Assembly (NCBI GenBank): GCA_038254525.1
Contig: JBBSGC010000057.1
Span: 1 to 12,116, forward strand
Origin: JBBSGC01 sp038254525
GTDB taxonomy: Bacteria > Actinomycetota > Actinomycetes > Propionibacteriales > Nocardioidaceae
Length of the DNA stretch: 12,116 nucleotides
Direction of reading: 5' to 3'
Shown here in pieces: positions 1 through 6,571 of this stretch (the first letter of the stretch is position 1; each line of letters starts with the position of its first letter). Both the position numbers and the translations under genes were made by a program. The notes under the pieces are model-generated. The model was not told the DNA's origin. It was given only the letters and a program-made list of their open reading frames with translations, and did not search any database.

Positions 1-899
1 AAGCGGACGGACTCGTCGAGCAGGGCATGGTTGCCGAACGCGGCAACGGCCTGGCCCGCGTAGCACTGGTCGCGGATCCAGGCGTAGCGGTAGTCGTAGT
101 CGCGCCCCTGCTCGGCCCGCTCGGGCAGTGACATCGTGGCCGCTGCGACCATCGCACCCGTCGAGGCCGTCATGCCGCGCAGCACGGCGAAGGAGTGCCG
201 CGCGTCGGCGTCGGCGATCGTGCCGCTGACGTCGGGCACGGCGTCGTGCCAGCCCTGTTCGGTCGCCGTCCAGGCCAGGTCGGCGTCGACCGGCTCGCGT
301 GGCAGCGGCAGTTCGGAGATCTCCAGCACCAGGTCGTGGTGCCCTCCTTCGGGCACCTCGATGACGGCGCGCAGGGCGCCATGCGAGTCCCCGGCCGCGC
401 CCTCGGCACCGGTCCAGCGCAGCCGGAGCGGTCCGCTGCGCGCGGTCCAGACCCCGTCGTCGCGCCGGCGCTGCTGACGGGCCCGATGGCGGCCGAAGTC
501 TGCCCTGGCGTCCAGCAGCACGTCGACGCTCGCGACTCCGTCGACGGCGATGACCCGGCGCAGCAGCACGGCGCGATCGCGGTCCCCGGGATAGGTCAGG
601 GCTTCGCGGCACTCGATGACGCCGGTAGTCGTCGTCCACCGGCTGCGCCAGATGAGCGAGCCCTCGTCGTAGCTGCCGCCCCAGACGAAGCGGTCGTCGG
701 TCGGCGTCACGGCGTAGGTCCCGGCGCCCCCGATCAGCGACGAGAACAGTGCGGGCGACTGCCATGAGGGGACACACATCCACGACAGCTCACCGCGCGG
801 CCCGATCAGCACGCCGCGTTCGCCGTCGGCGATCATCGCGTAGTCGCGCAGCACAGTAAGCGGAAATACTGGCGTCGTCGCGTCGCTACCCCTGCTCAC
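1..899 (-). CDS. GH15 glucoamylase/trehalase-like hydrolase, N-terminal part (cut by left edge)
   Basis: I read this frame from the reverse strand: GTG start at 899, open through base 1, giving 299 codons of a protein that is normally about 600 residues. Residues 19-58 hold the usual N-terminal signature of bacterial GH15 proteins (DYAMIADGERGVLIGPRGEL, then SWMCVPSWQSP and a short Gly-rich turn), the start of the beta-sandwich domain. Residues about 265-278 read GRDYDYRYAWIRDQ, matching the (N/R)(W/D)YDYRY-W-RD motif that opens the (alpha/alpha)6 catalytic barrel. The catalytic acids lie further on, outside the window. Family members hydrolyse alpha-linked glucans or trehalose in the cytoplasm; which substrate applies here cannot be told. 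The start lies 4 bp after the DUF1360 stop, so the two are probably co-transcribed. The Shine-Dalgarno is weak; an in-frame ATG at codon 22 would cut into the conserved region, so GTG is preferred. Confidence 0.88.
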   Translation of the reverse strand, partial: MSRGSDATTPVFPLTVLRDYAMIADGERGVLIGPRGELSWMCVPSWQSPALFSSLIGGAGTYAVTPTDDRFVWGGSYDEGSLIWRSRWTTTTGVIECREALTYPGDRDRAVLLRRVIAVDGVASVDVLLDARADFGRHRARQQRRRDDGVWTARSGPLRLRWTGAEGAAGDSHGALRAVIEVPEGGHHDLVLEISELPLPREPVDADLAWTATEQGWHDAVPDVSGTIADADARHSFAVLRGMTASTGAMVAAATMSLPERAEQGRDYDYRYAWIRDQCYAGQAVAAFGNHALLDESVR

Positions 900-903
900 C
901 AGC

Positions 904-1407
904 TCAGCCGGCCTGCTCCATGGCCGAATAGGCGTGCTGCAAGACGTCGGACGTCGACGCGATGGCGAGCGTCGTCGCCGCCCAACGGGTCCGCCGGGCG
1001 TCGGCGACGTAGGCGGCGACGAAGCAGGTCGAGATCCACTGCGCCAGACAGAACGGGCAAGTGAGCAGCTCGGCGAAGGCGCGGGCGTCGCCGTCGGCCC
1101 GCACCTCCTCCTCGACCTCGCCCGGCCCGCCGGGTCGCTCGAACCGGGTGAACGGCGCCCGCAACGGGCTTGTGACGGCCGCCTTGGTGAGCAGCCGGCT
1201 CGTGCGGAAGGTCGCGACGCCGAGCAGCGCGCCGTCCCCGACCGGCATGCGCTCGGGCAGCCGAACGCCACGTCGACGGCCGAGCGCGACTACTGTTCCG
1301 GCCAACCCCGCGTAGGCACCCATGGCCAGGGCGTAGCCACGGATCGGGCGGTGCTCGTCGCTGTGCCCCTGGTACTGCTGGGCGGCGTGGCGCAACCTCG
1401 ACCGCAC
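904..1407 (-). CDS. DUF1360 family small membrane protein
   Basis: The protein belongs to the DUF1360 (PF07098) family, which has no assigned biochemical role. The conserved block RTSRLLTKAAVTSPLRAPF is followed by an acidic linker and the family's Cys pair in LLTCPFCLAQW (CPFC at residues 117-120 from this start). Hydrophobic segments at residues about 25-43, 124-139 and 142-156 suggest membrane association. I chose the GTG at 1407 (167 aa) because a 7-base Shine-Dalgarno match, GAGGTGA, lies at 1412-1418 at ideal spacing. The 31 codons upstream also have clearly lower third-position GC than the rest. A longer version from the GTG at 1500 (198 aa) is open and cannot be excluded. The gene is tightly followed by the GH15 gene, which implies a shared transcript. 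The paired cysteines could be redox-active or bind a metal, but that is inference. Confidence 0.8.
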   Translation of the reverse strand: MRSRLRHAAQQYQGHSDEHRPIRGYALAMGAYAGLAGTVVALGRRRGVRLPERMPVGDGALLGVATFRTSRLLTKAAVTSPLRAPFTRFERPGGPGEVEEEVRADGDARAFAELLTCPFCLAQWISTCFVAAYVADARRTRWAATTLAIASTSDVLQHAYSAMEQAG

Positions 1408-1575
1408 TGACTCACCTCGCGAGGCGTTCACCGGGTCCAGGCGCATCGCCCGCCGTACCCGAGGACCGCGCAGATATCCCTGCCCGAGCTGGAAATCCAC
1501 CGATCCACCCCGATCTCGTCGAGGAGGTAGTCAGTTCGCCGCCGATGGGTACTAAGCCGCAGGGTCGCCCCTGGT
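1408..1575. other. Non-coding gap with Shine-Dalgarno for the DUF1360 gene
   Basis: This stretch lies between the minus-strand glycosyltransferase stop (1576-1578) and the preferred DUF1360 start. It contains the strong ribosome binding site GAGGTGA (minus strand, 1418-1412). If the longer DUF1360 start at 1500 is correct, only 1501-1575 is non-coding. An in-frame stop at 1531-1533 rules out any longer version. I see no convincing terminator hairpin or -10 element, so whether DUF1360-GH15 has its own promoter is unresolved. Confidence 0.5.
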
Positions 1576-2562
1576 TCAGAGACGTAGCCGGGGGCGTCCC
1601 GCCCCTAGGAGGGCCTCGAGACACTCGTCCCAGTCCGCTAGGAAGCGCCCGATTCCGTAGTGGAGAAGGGCGGACTGCCGGGCGGCGGCGCCCGCACGCT
1701 GAGCCGCCTCCGGGTCGTGCACGTAACGCCAGGCGGCCGCGCTCAGGTCCTCGGGGCGGTTCGACAGCACGCCGGCACCGGTCGGCACGGCCCGCATCGC
1801 CTCGGTGGTCGCGAGAGCCACCACCGGCATGCCGAGCATCATCGCCTCTATCAGTGACAGCCCCAGCGACGTCCAGCGCGACGTGTGCAGGTAGACGCGC
1901 CGGCGGGCTAGCTCGCGGTGCAGCGCGGACTGCGGCAGGTCCTCGAAGGTCCACAGCCGCCCGGCCGGGATGCCGCTGCCGGCCAGGGCGGCCACGCCCA
2001 TCCCGAACACGTCGAGCGGCACGACCTGCGCGAGCTCGGCCAGCAGGTCGGCACCGACTGCGCGACCACGCCGGAGCGGGTTGTTGATAACCACCGCGGC
2101 CCGCGCCCACTCGCCGGTGTAACGGTGTCCGGGGTCGACAACCCCGTGCTCGACCACCGACGTCGGTGTGCTGCCGCAGTCCCAGAACAACCGGTTGAAG
2201 TGAGTGACGTGCACGATCGGCACGTCGTGCTGGTCAGCCAGCGGGTGCCGGGTGTAGGGAACCTCGCCGCCGGGGGTGTTGTGCTCGAGGAAGAGCGCCG
2301 GAAGGTCCCGGCCGGGTCGGCGGCCGGTCCACCGCTCGGCGAGGTCGAGCTCATGGGGACGTTGCAGGACCACCGCGTCAAGGTCCATCTCGCGGAGCTC
2401 CTGCGGCGACGCCTCCACGGCTGAGGCGGGCCAGTCCCAGGTGCGGGCCCGACCGAGCCCGTCAGGACCACGGTCCGGCGTCACCGGCAGCACGTAGTCA
2501 TGCCGGCCGTGCACGAACGAGGTAGTCCACGAGCCGTGGACGTGCCAGACCAGGATCCGCAT
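1576..2562 (-). CDS. GT-B (GT4-like) glycosyltransferase
   Basis: A 328-residue predicted cytoplasmic retaining glycosyltransferase. It opens with MRILVWHVHGSW, a first beta strand and loop seen in a recognisable group of bacterial GT4-like proteins. The C-terminal donor-binding half carries SRWTSLGLSLIEAMMLGMPV at about 228-247, corresponding to the E-x7-E region of GT4 enzymes, followed by nucleotide-sugar-binding loops. The ATG at 2562 is chosen because it overlaps the upstream stop as TGATG, indicating translational coupling to the UDP-glucose dehydrogenase gene. An in-frame ATG at 2613 would intrude 17 codons into that gene and lacks family similarity. Coupling to UDP-glucuronate synthesis makes a UDP-glucuronate or UDP-glucose donor possible, but donor and acceptor cannot be read from the sequence. 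Confidence 0.87.
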   Translation of the reverse strand: MRILVWHVHGSWTTSFVHGRHDYVLPVTPDRGPDGLGRARTWDWPASAVEASPQELREMDLDAVVLQRPHELDLAERWTGRRPGRDLPALFLEHNTPGGEVPYTRHPLADQHDVPIVHVTHFNRLFWDCGSTPTSVVEHGVVDPGHRYTGEWARAAVVINNPLRRGRAVGADLLAELAQVVPLDVFGMGVAALAGSGIPAGRLWTFEDLPQSALHRELARRRVYLHTSRWTSLGLSLIEAMMLGMPVVALATTEAMRAVPTGAGVLSNRPEDLSAAAWRYVHDPEAAQRAGAAARQSALLHYGIGRFLADWDECLEALLGAGRPRLRL

Positions 2563-3878
2563 CAGCTGGTGCCGCGCCCGAGGGCGTGGAACCGCCAACC
2601 GGCGGCCCGCCACTTGTCGGCGTCGAGCAGCAGCCGCCCGTCGATCACCGCGGGTCGCCGCACGACGCCCGCCAGCGCGACCGGGTCGATCGAGGCGAAC
2701 TCGTCCCAGTCGGTGAGCACCATGACCAGGTCGACGTCGCGACAGGCGTCCTCGAGGCTGTCGACGTGGTCGAGCTCGGGACGGGCGGCCCGTGCCGTCA
2801 GCTTGGCCCGGGGGTCGTAGACGCGGACCTGCGCCCCGCGCAGTTGCACGGTCGTCGCCACGTCGAGGGCGGGGGAGTCGCGGACGTCGTCGGACCCGGC
2901 CTTGAACGCCGCACCGAGCACCGCGACGGTGGCCTCCTCCGGCGGGCCGTCGAGCATCTCGATCGCGCGGTCGACGGTACGCGAGCGCTGCCGCATGTTG
3001 ACCGCGTCGACCTCGCGTACCAGCCGCGCCGACTCCACCACGCCGAGCTCGCTCGCTCGGGCGGCGAATGCCCGGGTGTCCTTGGGCAGGCAGCCGCCCC
3101 CGTAGCCGATGCCGGGCACCAGGAAGGACGGCCCGATCCGAGCGTCCAGTCCCAGCACGTCGATCAGGTCTCCGACGTCTGCCCCAGCCACCTCGCAGAC
3201 CTCTGCCAGCACGTTGACCAGGGAGATCCGGGCCGCCAGCATCAGGTTCGCCGACACCTTGGCCAGCTCGGCGGTGGCCAGGTCGGTCCTGACCACCGGG
3301 GTGCCCTCGGCCAGCAACGGGGCGTAGAGCGTACGCAGCATCTGGTCGGACTCGTCGTCGTCGACGCCGAGCACGAGGCGGTCAGGGTGCAGGGCATCGT
3401 GGACGGCGTGTCCCTCGCGCAGGAACTCGGGGTTCCACGCTGTGGACACGGCCCGCCCGGCCGGTGCCGTCCTGTGCAGCTCGTCGCGGATCTTGGCGGC
3501 GGTGCCCACGGGGACCGTCGACTTCCCGACCACCAGGCATGGGGCGTTGAGATGCGGCGAGAGCCCGCGCACGGCCGTCCAGACGTCGGTCAGATCGGCC
3601 GCGTGAGAACCGGCCTGCTGGGGGGTGCCGACGCAGATGAAGTGCACCTCGGCGGAGGCGGCCTCGGTGAGGTCGGTGGCGAAGCGCAGCCGGCCCGACC
3701 GCATGCCATCGTCGAGGATGTCGCCGAGTCCGGGCTCGTGGAACGGCAGCCGGCCGGCGGCCAGCGACTCGATCCGGGCGGCGTCGATGTCGATGCCCAC
3801 CACCTCGTGCCCGCACCGCAGCAGGCAGGCGGCGTGCGTGGCACCGAGGTAGCCGGTGCCGAGGACCGACGTGAGCAT
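2562..3878 (-). CDS. ugd: UDP-glucose 6-dehydrogenase
   Basis: This enzyme oxidises UDP-glucose to UDP-glucuronate using two NAD+ in the cytoplasm. The 438-residue length is normal for the family. The Rossmann fold begins at once with GTGYLG (residues 7-12) and an acidic strand end (GIDID). Further landmarks are VGKSTVPVGT (118-126), NPEFLREG (149-156), a likely catalytic Lys in ELAKVSAN (Lys207), and GIGYGGGCLPKDTRAF with the catalytic nucleophile Cys263. The C-terminal UDP-binding domain follows. The ATG at 3878 fits the family's N-terminus exactly; the Shine-Dalgarno is weak. The gene is transcribed away from the GT2 gene at 3955 and its stop overlaps the next glycosyltransferase. The paralogous GDP-mannose and UDP-ManNAc dehydrogenases share the fold, so substrate assignment is very likely but not proven. 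The name implies glucuronate, or a sugar derived from it, in the locus product. Confidence 0.93.
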   Translation of the reverse strand: MLTSVLGTGYLGATHAACLLRCGHEVVGIDIDAARIESLAAGRLPFHEPGLGDILDDGMRSGRLRFATDLTEAASAEVHFICVGTPQQAGSHAADLTDVWTAVRGLSPHLNAPCLVVGKSTVPVGTAAKIRDELHRTAPAGRAVSTAWNPEFLREGHAVHDALHPDRLVLGVDDDESDQMLRTLYAPLLAEGTPVVRTDLATAELAKVSANLMLAARISLVNVLAEVCEVAGADVGDLIDVLGLDARIGPSFLVPGIGYGGGCLPKDTRAFAARASELGVVESARLVREVDAVNMRQRSRTVDRAIEMLDGPPEEATVAVLGAAFKAGSDDVRDSPALDVATTVQLRGAQVRVYDPRAKLTARAARPELDHVDSLEDACRDVDLVMVLTDWDEFASIDPVALAGVVRRPAVIDGRLLLDADKWRAAGWRFHALGRGTS

Positions 3879-3954
3879 CTGGCCTGGTGCCCCCGAGAGG
3901 CCGGTTCATGCCCGGGGCGCGCCGCGACAACGGCGGCGGGATACCGTCCGGGCC
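3879..3954. promoter_or_regulatory. Divergent intergenic promoter region
   Basis: These 76 bp separate the divergent UDP-glucose dehydrogenase and GT2 genes, so they must hold at least one promoter unless transcription enters from elsewhere. On the plus strand the hexamer TACCGT (3942-3947) fits the actinobacterial TAnnnT -10 consensus. It ends 7 bp before the ATG at 3955, the arrangement expected for a leaderless transcript. No good -35 lies at 16-18 bp. For the minus-strand gene I see only a weak TTGTCG-like -35 and no convincing -10. Confidence 0.5.
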
Positions 3955-4830
3955 ATGGACGCCGACCGGTGCGACGACGGCGCGGTCCAGGGCGACCCGG
4001 CGGCGCGGGTGACCACCGTGGTGATCAGCCGGAACCGGCGCTCTGAGCTGCTGCAGTCGTTGCGACGGCACACGGGCCCGGTGGTCCTCGTCGACAACGC
4101 GTCGGTCGACGGGACCGTCGAGGCGGTCTCTCGTGAGCTGCCGGAGGTGTCGCTCATCGCGCTGTCGACCAATGAGGGGGCCGTGGCGCGAAACCGCGGT
4201 GCCCGGGCGGCGCGCACGCCCTACGTCGCCTTCGCCGACGACGACTCCTGGTGGGCCCCGGGCTCGCTCGAGCGGGCGGCAGACATCCTGGACGCCCATG
4301 ACCGCGTCGCGCTAATCGCCGCCCGCGTGCTGGTCGGCTCCCGCCAGGAGCCGGATCCCTTCTGCGAGGTGCTGATCCGGTCACCTCTGCCGGCCCGCGA
4401 GGGGCTGCCCGGCACACCGGTGCTCGGTTTCATGGCGTGCGCCGCGATCGTGCGCCGGGACGCGTTCTTGGCCGTCGGCGGGTTCGACGACGTGGTCGAG
4501 TTCGTGGGTGAGGAGGAGCGCGTCGCCCTGGACCTGGCGGAGCAGGGGTGGGACCTGCTCCACGTTCCTGAGCTCGTGGTTCACCACCACCCATCACCGG
4601 TTCGGTCCGGGCGGGGCGCGCGCACCCGCCGGGTGGTGCGCAACTCGGTGCTGACGGCGTTGATGCGCCGCTCGTGGCCCGTCGTGCTGGCCCGGACCGC
4701 ACGGCACGCGACTCGTGACGTCGACGGTGCCCTCGGCGTGGCCGCCGTGTTGCCGAGGGTCACCCGGGCGGTGGCCGTCAGAGGGCCGGTCGGCCGGCCG
4801 GTCGAGGAGGTGGCCCGGCTGCTCGAGTGA
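3955..4830 (+). CDS. GT2 family glycosyltransferase
   Basis: A 291-residue predicted inverting GT-A glycosyltransferase, in the usual range for the family. The N-terminal nucleotide-binding strand is VTTVVISRNRRSELLQSL, followed by VVLVDNASVDGT (43-54). NEGAVARNRGARAA (73-86) precedes the metal-binding FADDDSWW (Asp95-97). The acceptor-side motif VGGFDD...GEEERVALDL (174-193) supplies the likely catalytic acidic residues. A His-rich stretch (HHHPSP, about 210-215) follows. The start is the ATG at 3955, immediately after a likely -10 box; an open extension back to 3856 would overlap the divergent gene and is rejected. No clear transmembrane segment is seen, so it is probably cytoplasmic or peripheral. 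It precedes the carbamoyltransferase gene by 103 bp and likely acts on the same glycan. Donor unknown. Confidence 0.87.
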   Translation: MDADRCDDGAVQGDPAARVTTVVISRNRRSELLQSLRRHTGPVVLVDNASVDGTVEAVSRELPEVSLIALSTNEGAVARNRGARAARTPYVAFADDDSWWAPGSLERAADILDAHDRVALIAARVLVGSRQEPDPFCEVLIRSPLPAREGLPGTPVLGFMACAAIVRRDAFLAVGGFDDVVEFVGEEERVALDLAEQGWDLLHVPELVVHHHPSPVRSGRGARTRRVVRNSVLTALMRRSWPVVLARTARHATRDVDGALGVAAVLPRVTRAVAVRGPVGRPVEEVARLLE

Positions 4831-4933
4831 GCGTCGTTCCCACCTTCGGAGAAGCGCTTCTCCCGAGCAGCGTTTTCCCCGGGGCACAAGTGGGCACTTC
4901 TCGGGAGCCCTGACCCAGAGCTGAGGTGTGCGC
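4831..4933. promoter_or_regulatory. Palindrome-rich intergenic gap ahead of the carbamoyltransferase operon
   Basis: The only sizeable gap in the plus-strand operon. It holds a perfect 16-bp palindrome, GGAGAAGCGCTTCTCC (4848-4863), which can fold as a 6-bp stem with a GCGC loop. There is also CCCCGGGG (4877-4884), AAGTG-GG-CACTT (4888-4899), and an inverted pair CTCCCGAG (4860-4867) / CTCGGGAG (4900-4907) enclosing the last two. A TTTT run is at 4873-4876. A Shine-Dalgarno-like GAGG (4923-4926) sits 7 bp before the ATG at 4934. No TAnnnT -10 is apparent. It may be an attenuator-like or partial terminator, or an operator; the sequence alone does not decide. Confidence 0.5.
4848..4863. repeat. 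Perfect 16-bp palindrome
   Basis: GGAGAAGC is followed directly by its reverse complement GCTTCTCC. The symmetry ends exactly at these bounds. It lies 18 bp after the GT2 stop codon. A dimeric regulator site or a short hairpin are both possible. Confidence 0.7.
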
Positions 4934-6571
4934 ATGAAGGTGCTCGGCATCAACGCGCTGTTCCACGACCCGGCTGCGGCCCTGGTCGTCGACGGCGAGA
5001 CGGTGGCCGCGGCCGAGGAGGAGCGCTTCAGCCGACGCAAGCACGGCAAGCGCCCGGTGCCGTTCTCGGCCTGGGAGCTGCCCGAGCTGGCGGCCGCGTG
5101 GTGTCTCGAGCGGGCCGGTATGCGCCCCGGTGACCTCGATGCCGTGGCGTACTCGTTCGACCCCGCGCTGGCCCGGCCAACCGACGAGATGGGGCTGCAC
5201 GACCCCTGGGACCACCTGCGCCTGACGTACGCCCGGCAGGCGCCCAACTTCCTGGCGACCGCGCTGCCCGGCCTCGACCCCGACCTCGTGCGCTTCGTGC
5301 CGCACCACGTCGCCCACGCCGCCTCGGCCGGTCTGGCCTCACCTCACCGGGACACCGACGTGCTGGTGCTGGACGGCCGCGGGGAGCAGACCAGCCACCT
5401 TGCCGGCCGTTACACCGCAGGCAGGCTCGAGGTGCTGGCCGGGCAGTCGTTGCCGCACTCACTCGGACTGCTGTACGAGGACGTGACCGCTCATCTGGGG
5501 TTCCTGCGCAGCAGCGACGAGTACAAGGTGATGGCGCTCGCCTCGTACGGGCGTCCCCGGTTCATCGAGGAGCTGCGGCCTCTGGTGCATGCAACCGGTG
5601 ATGGCGGGTTCCGCACCGAGCCGGTGGACTGGGGCAGCCTGGTCAAGGAGCGTCAGCCGGCCAACGCCTGGACGTCGGAGCACGCCGACCTCGCCGCCAG
5701 CGTGCAGCTGCTGGTCGAGGAGGTGCTGCTGGAGCTCGCCCGCTGGCTGTCGGCGCAGACCGGCAACACCACGCTCACCCTGGCCGGCGGGGTGGCGCTG
5801 AACTGCGTCGCCAACTCCCGGCTGGCCACCGAGTCCGCCTACGACACGGTCTGGGTGCAGCCGGCGGCCGGCGACGCGGGCACCGCGCTCGGTGGCGCCC
5901 TGCACGTCTCGCACGCCCACGGCGACGAGCCTGCCCCGATGCAGGGCGCCGACCTTGGTCGCGGCTGGAGCGATGCCGAGCTGGAGTCCGCGCTGGTCAC
6001 CGCGCAGCTGCCCTATGACCGGCCGCGCGACGTGGCCGAGGAGGTCGCCGCCTGCCTGGCGGCGAACGGAGTCGTCGCCTGGTTCCAGGGCCGCAGCGAG
6101 TACGGTCCGCGGGCGCTCGGTCACCGGTCGCTGCTGGCGCACCCCGGCCACCTGGCCAACCTGGAGCGGCTCAACGACGTGAAGGGCCGAGAGCAGTTCC
6201 GTCCGGTGGCGCCCATGGTCCGGGCCGAGCGCGCCGGTGAGGTCTTCGGCCGCGGGCCGCTGCCGTCGCCGTACATGCTGTTCGTGCACGACGTGGCGGC
6301 GGCCTGGCGCGACCGGATCCCGGCCGTCGTCCACGTGGACGGCACCGCGCGGGTGCAGACCGTCGACCCGGCTGCCGAGCCGCTGGTCGACGCGATGCTG
6401 TCCGCCTTCGAGCGGCGCACCGGGCTGCCCGTCGTCGTCAACACCAGCCTGAACACCGCGGGCCGCCCGATGGTGGACACCCCACGTGACGCGCTCGAGT
6501 GCTTCGGCTCGGCGCCCGTCGACCTGCTCGCGCTCGGTCCGTTCGTCGTGCGCCGGCTCAGGGCTGGCTGA
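4934..6571 (+). CDS. NodU/CmcH-family carbamoyltransferase
   Basis: A 545-residue member of the NodU/CmcH/TobZ O-carbamoyltransferase family. These enzymes use carbamoyl phosphate and ATP, via carbamoyl-AMP, to place a carbamoyl group on a hydroxyl, usually of a sugar. The N-terminal ASKHA/Kae1-like half starts MKVLGINALFHDPAAALVVD and has the metal-binding His cluster VPHHVAHAASA (122-132). LDGRGE (147-151), SSDEYKVMALASYG (193-206) and LAGGVALNCVANS (283-295) follow. The C-terminal Yrdc-like half has WFQGRSEYGPRALGHRSLLA (383-402), REQFRPVAPMV (419-429), VDGTARVQTV (468-477) and NTSLNTAGRPMVDTP (503-517). All landmark blocks are intact. The ATG at 4934 fits the Shine-Dalgarno GAGG and the family start better than the in-frame GTG at 4928. 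Its stop overlaps the next start (TGATG). The acceptor is unknown; co-translation with heptose genes suggests a heptose or the sugar next to it. Confidence 0.93.
   Translation: MKVLGINALFHDPAAALVVDGETVAAAEEERFSRRKHGKRPVPFSAWELPELAAAWCLERAGMRPGDLDAVAYSFDPALARPTDEMGLHDPWDHLRLTYARQAPNFLATALPGLDPDLVRFVPHHVAHAASAGLASPHRDTDVLVLDGRGEQTSHLAGRYTAGRLEVLAGQSLPHSLGLLYEDVTAHLGFLRSSDEYKVMALASYGRPRFIEELRPLVHATGDGGFRTEPVDWGSLVKERQPANAWTSEHADLAASVQLLVEEVLLELARWLSAQTGNTTLTLAGGVALNCVANSRLATESAYDTVWVQPAAGDAGTALGGALHVSHAHGDEPAPMQGADLGRGWSDAELESALVTAQLPYDRPRDVAEEVAACLAANGVVAWFQGRSEYGPRALGHRSLLAHPGHLANLERLNDVKGREQFRPVAPMVRAERAGEVFGRGPLPSPYMLFVHDVAAAWRDRIPAVVHVDGTARVQTVDPAAEPLVDAMLSAFERRTGLPVVVNTSLNTAGRPMVDTPRDALECFGSAPVDLLALGPFVVRRLRAG

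Noticed and set aside
1408..1500. 31-codon N-terminal extension of the DUF1360 protein from the GTG at 1500
   Set aside because: Open, but with lower third-position GC and no similarity to the family. A near-perfect Shine-Dalgarno lies just before the GTG at 1407. Not fully excluded.
2586..4046. 486-aa plus-strand open frame opposite the UDP-glucose dehydrogenase gene
   Set aside because: It is antisense to a gene with all UDP-glucose dehydrogenase motifs, has low-complexity composition, and resembles no family. High GC makes stop codons rare in antisense frames.
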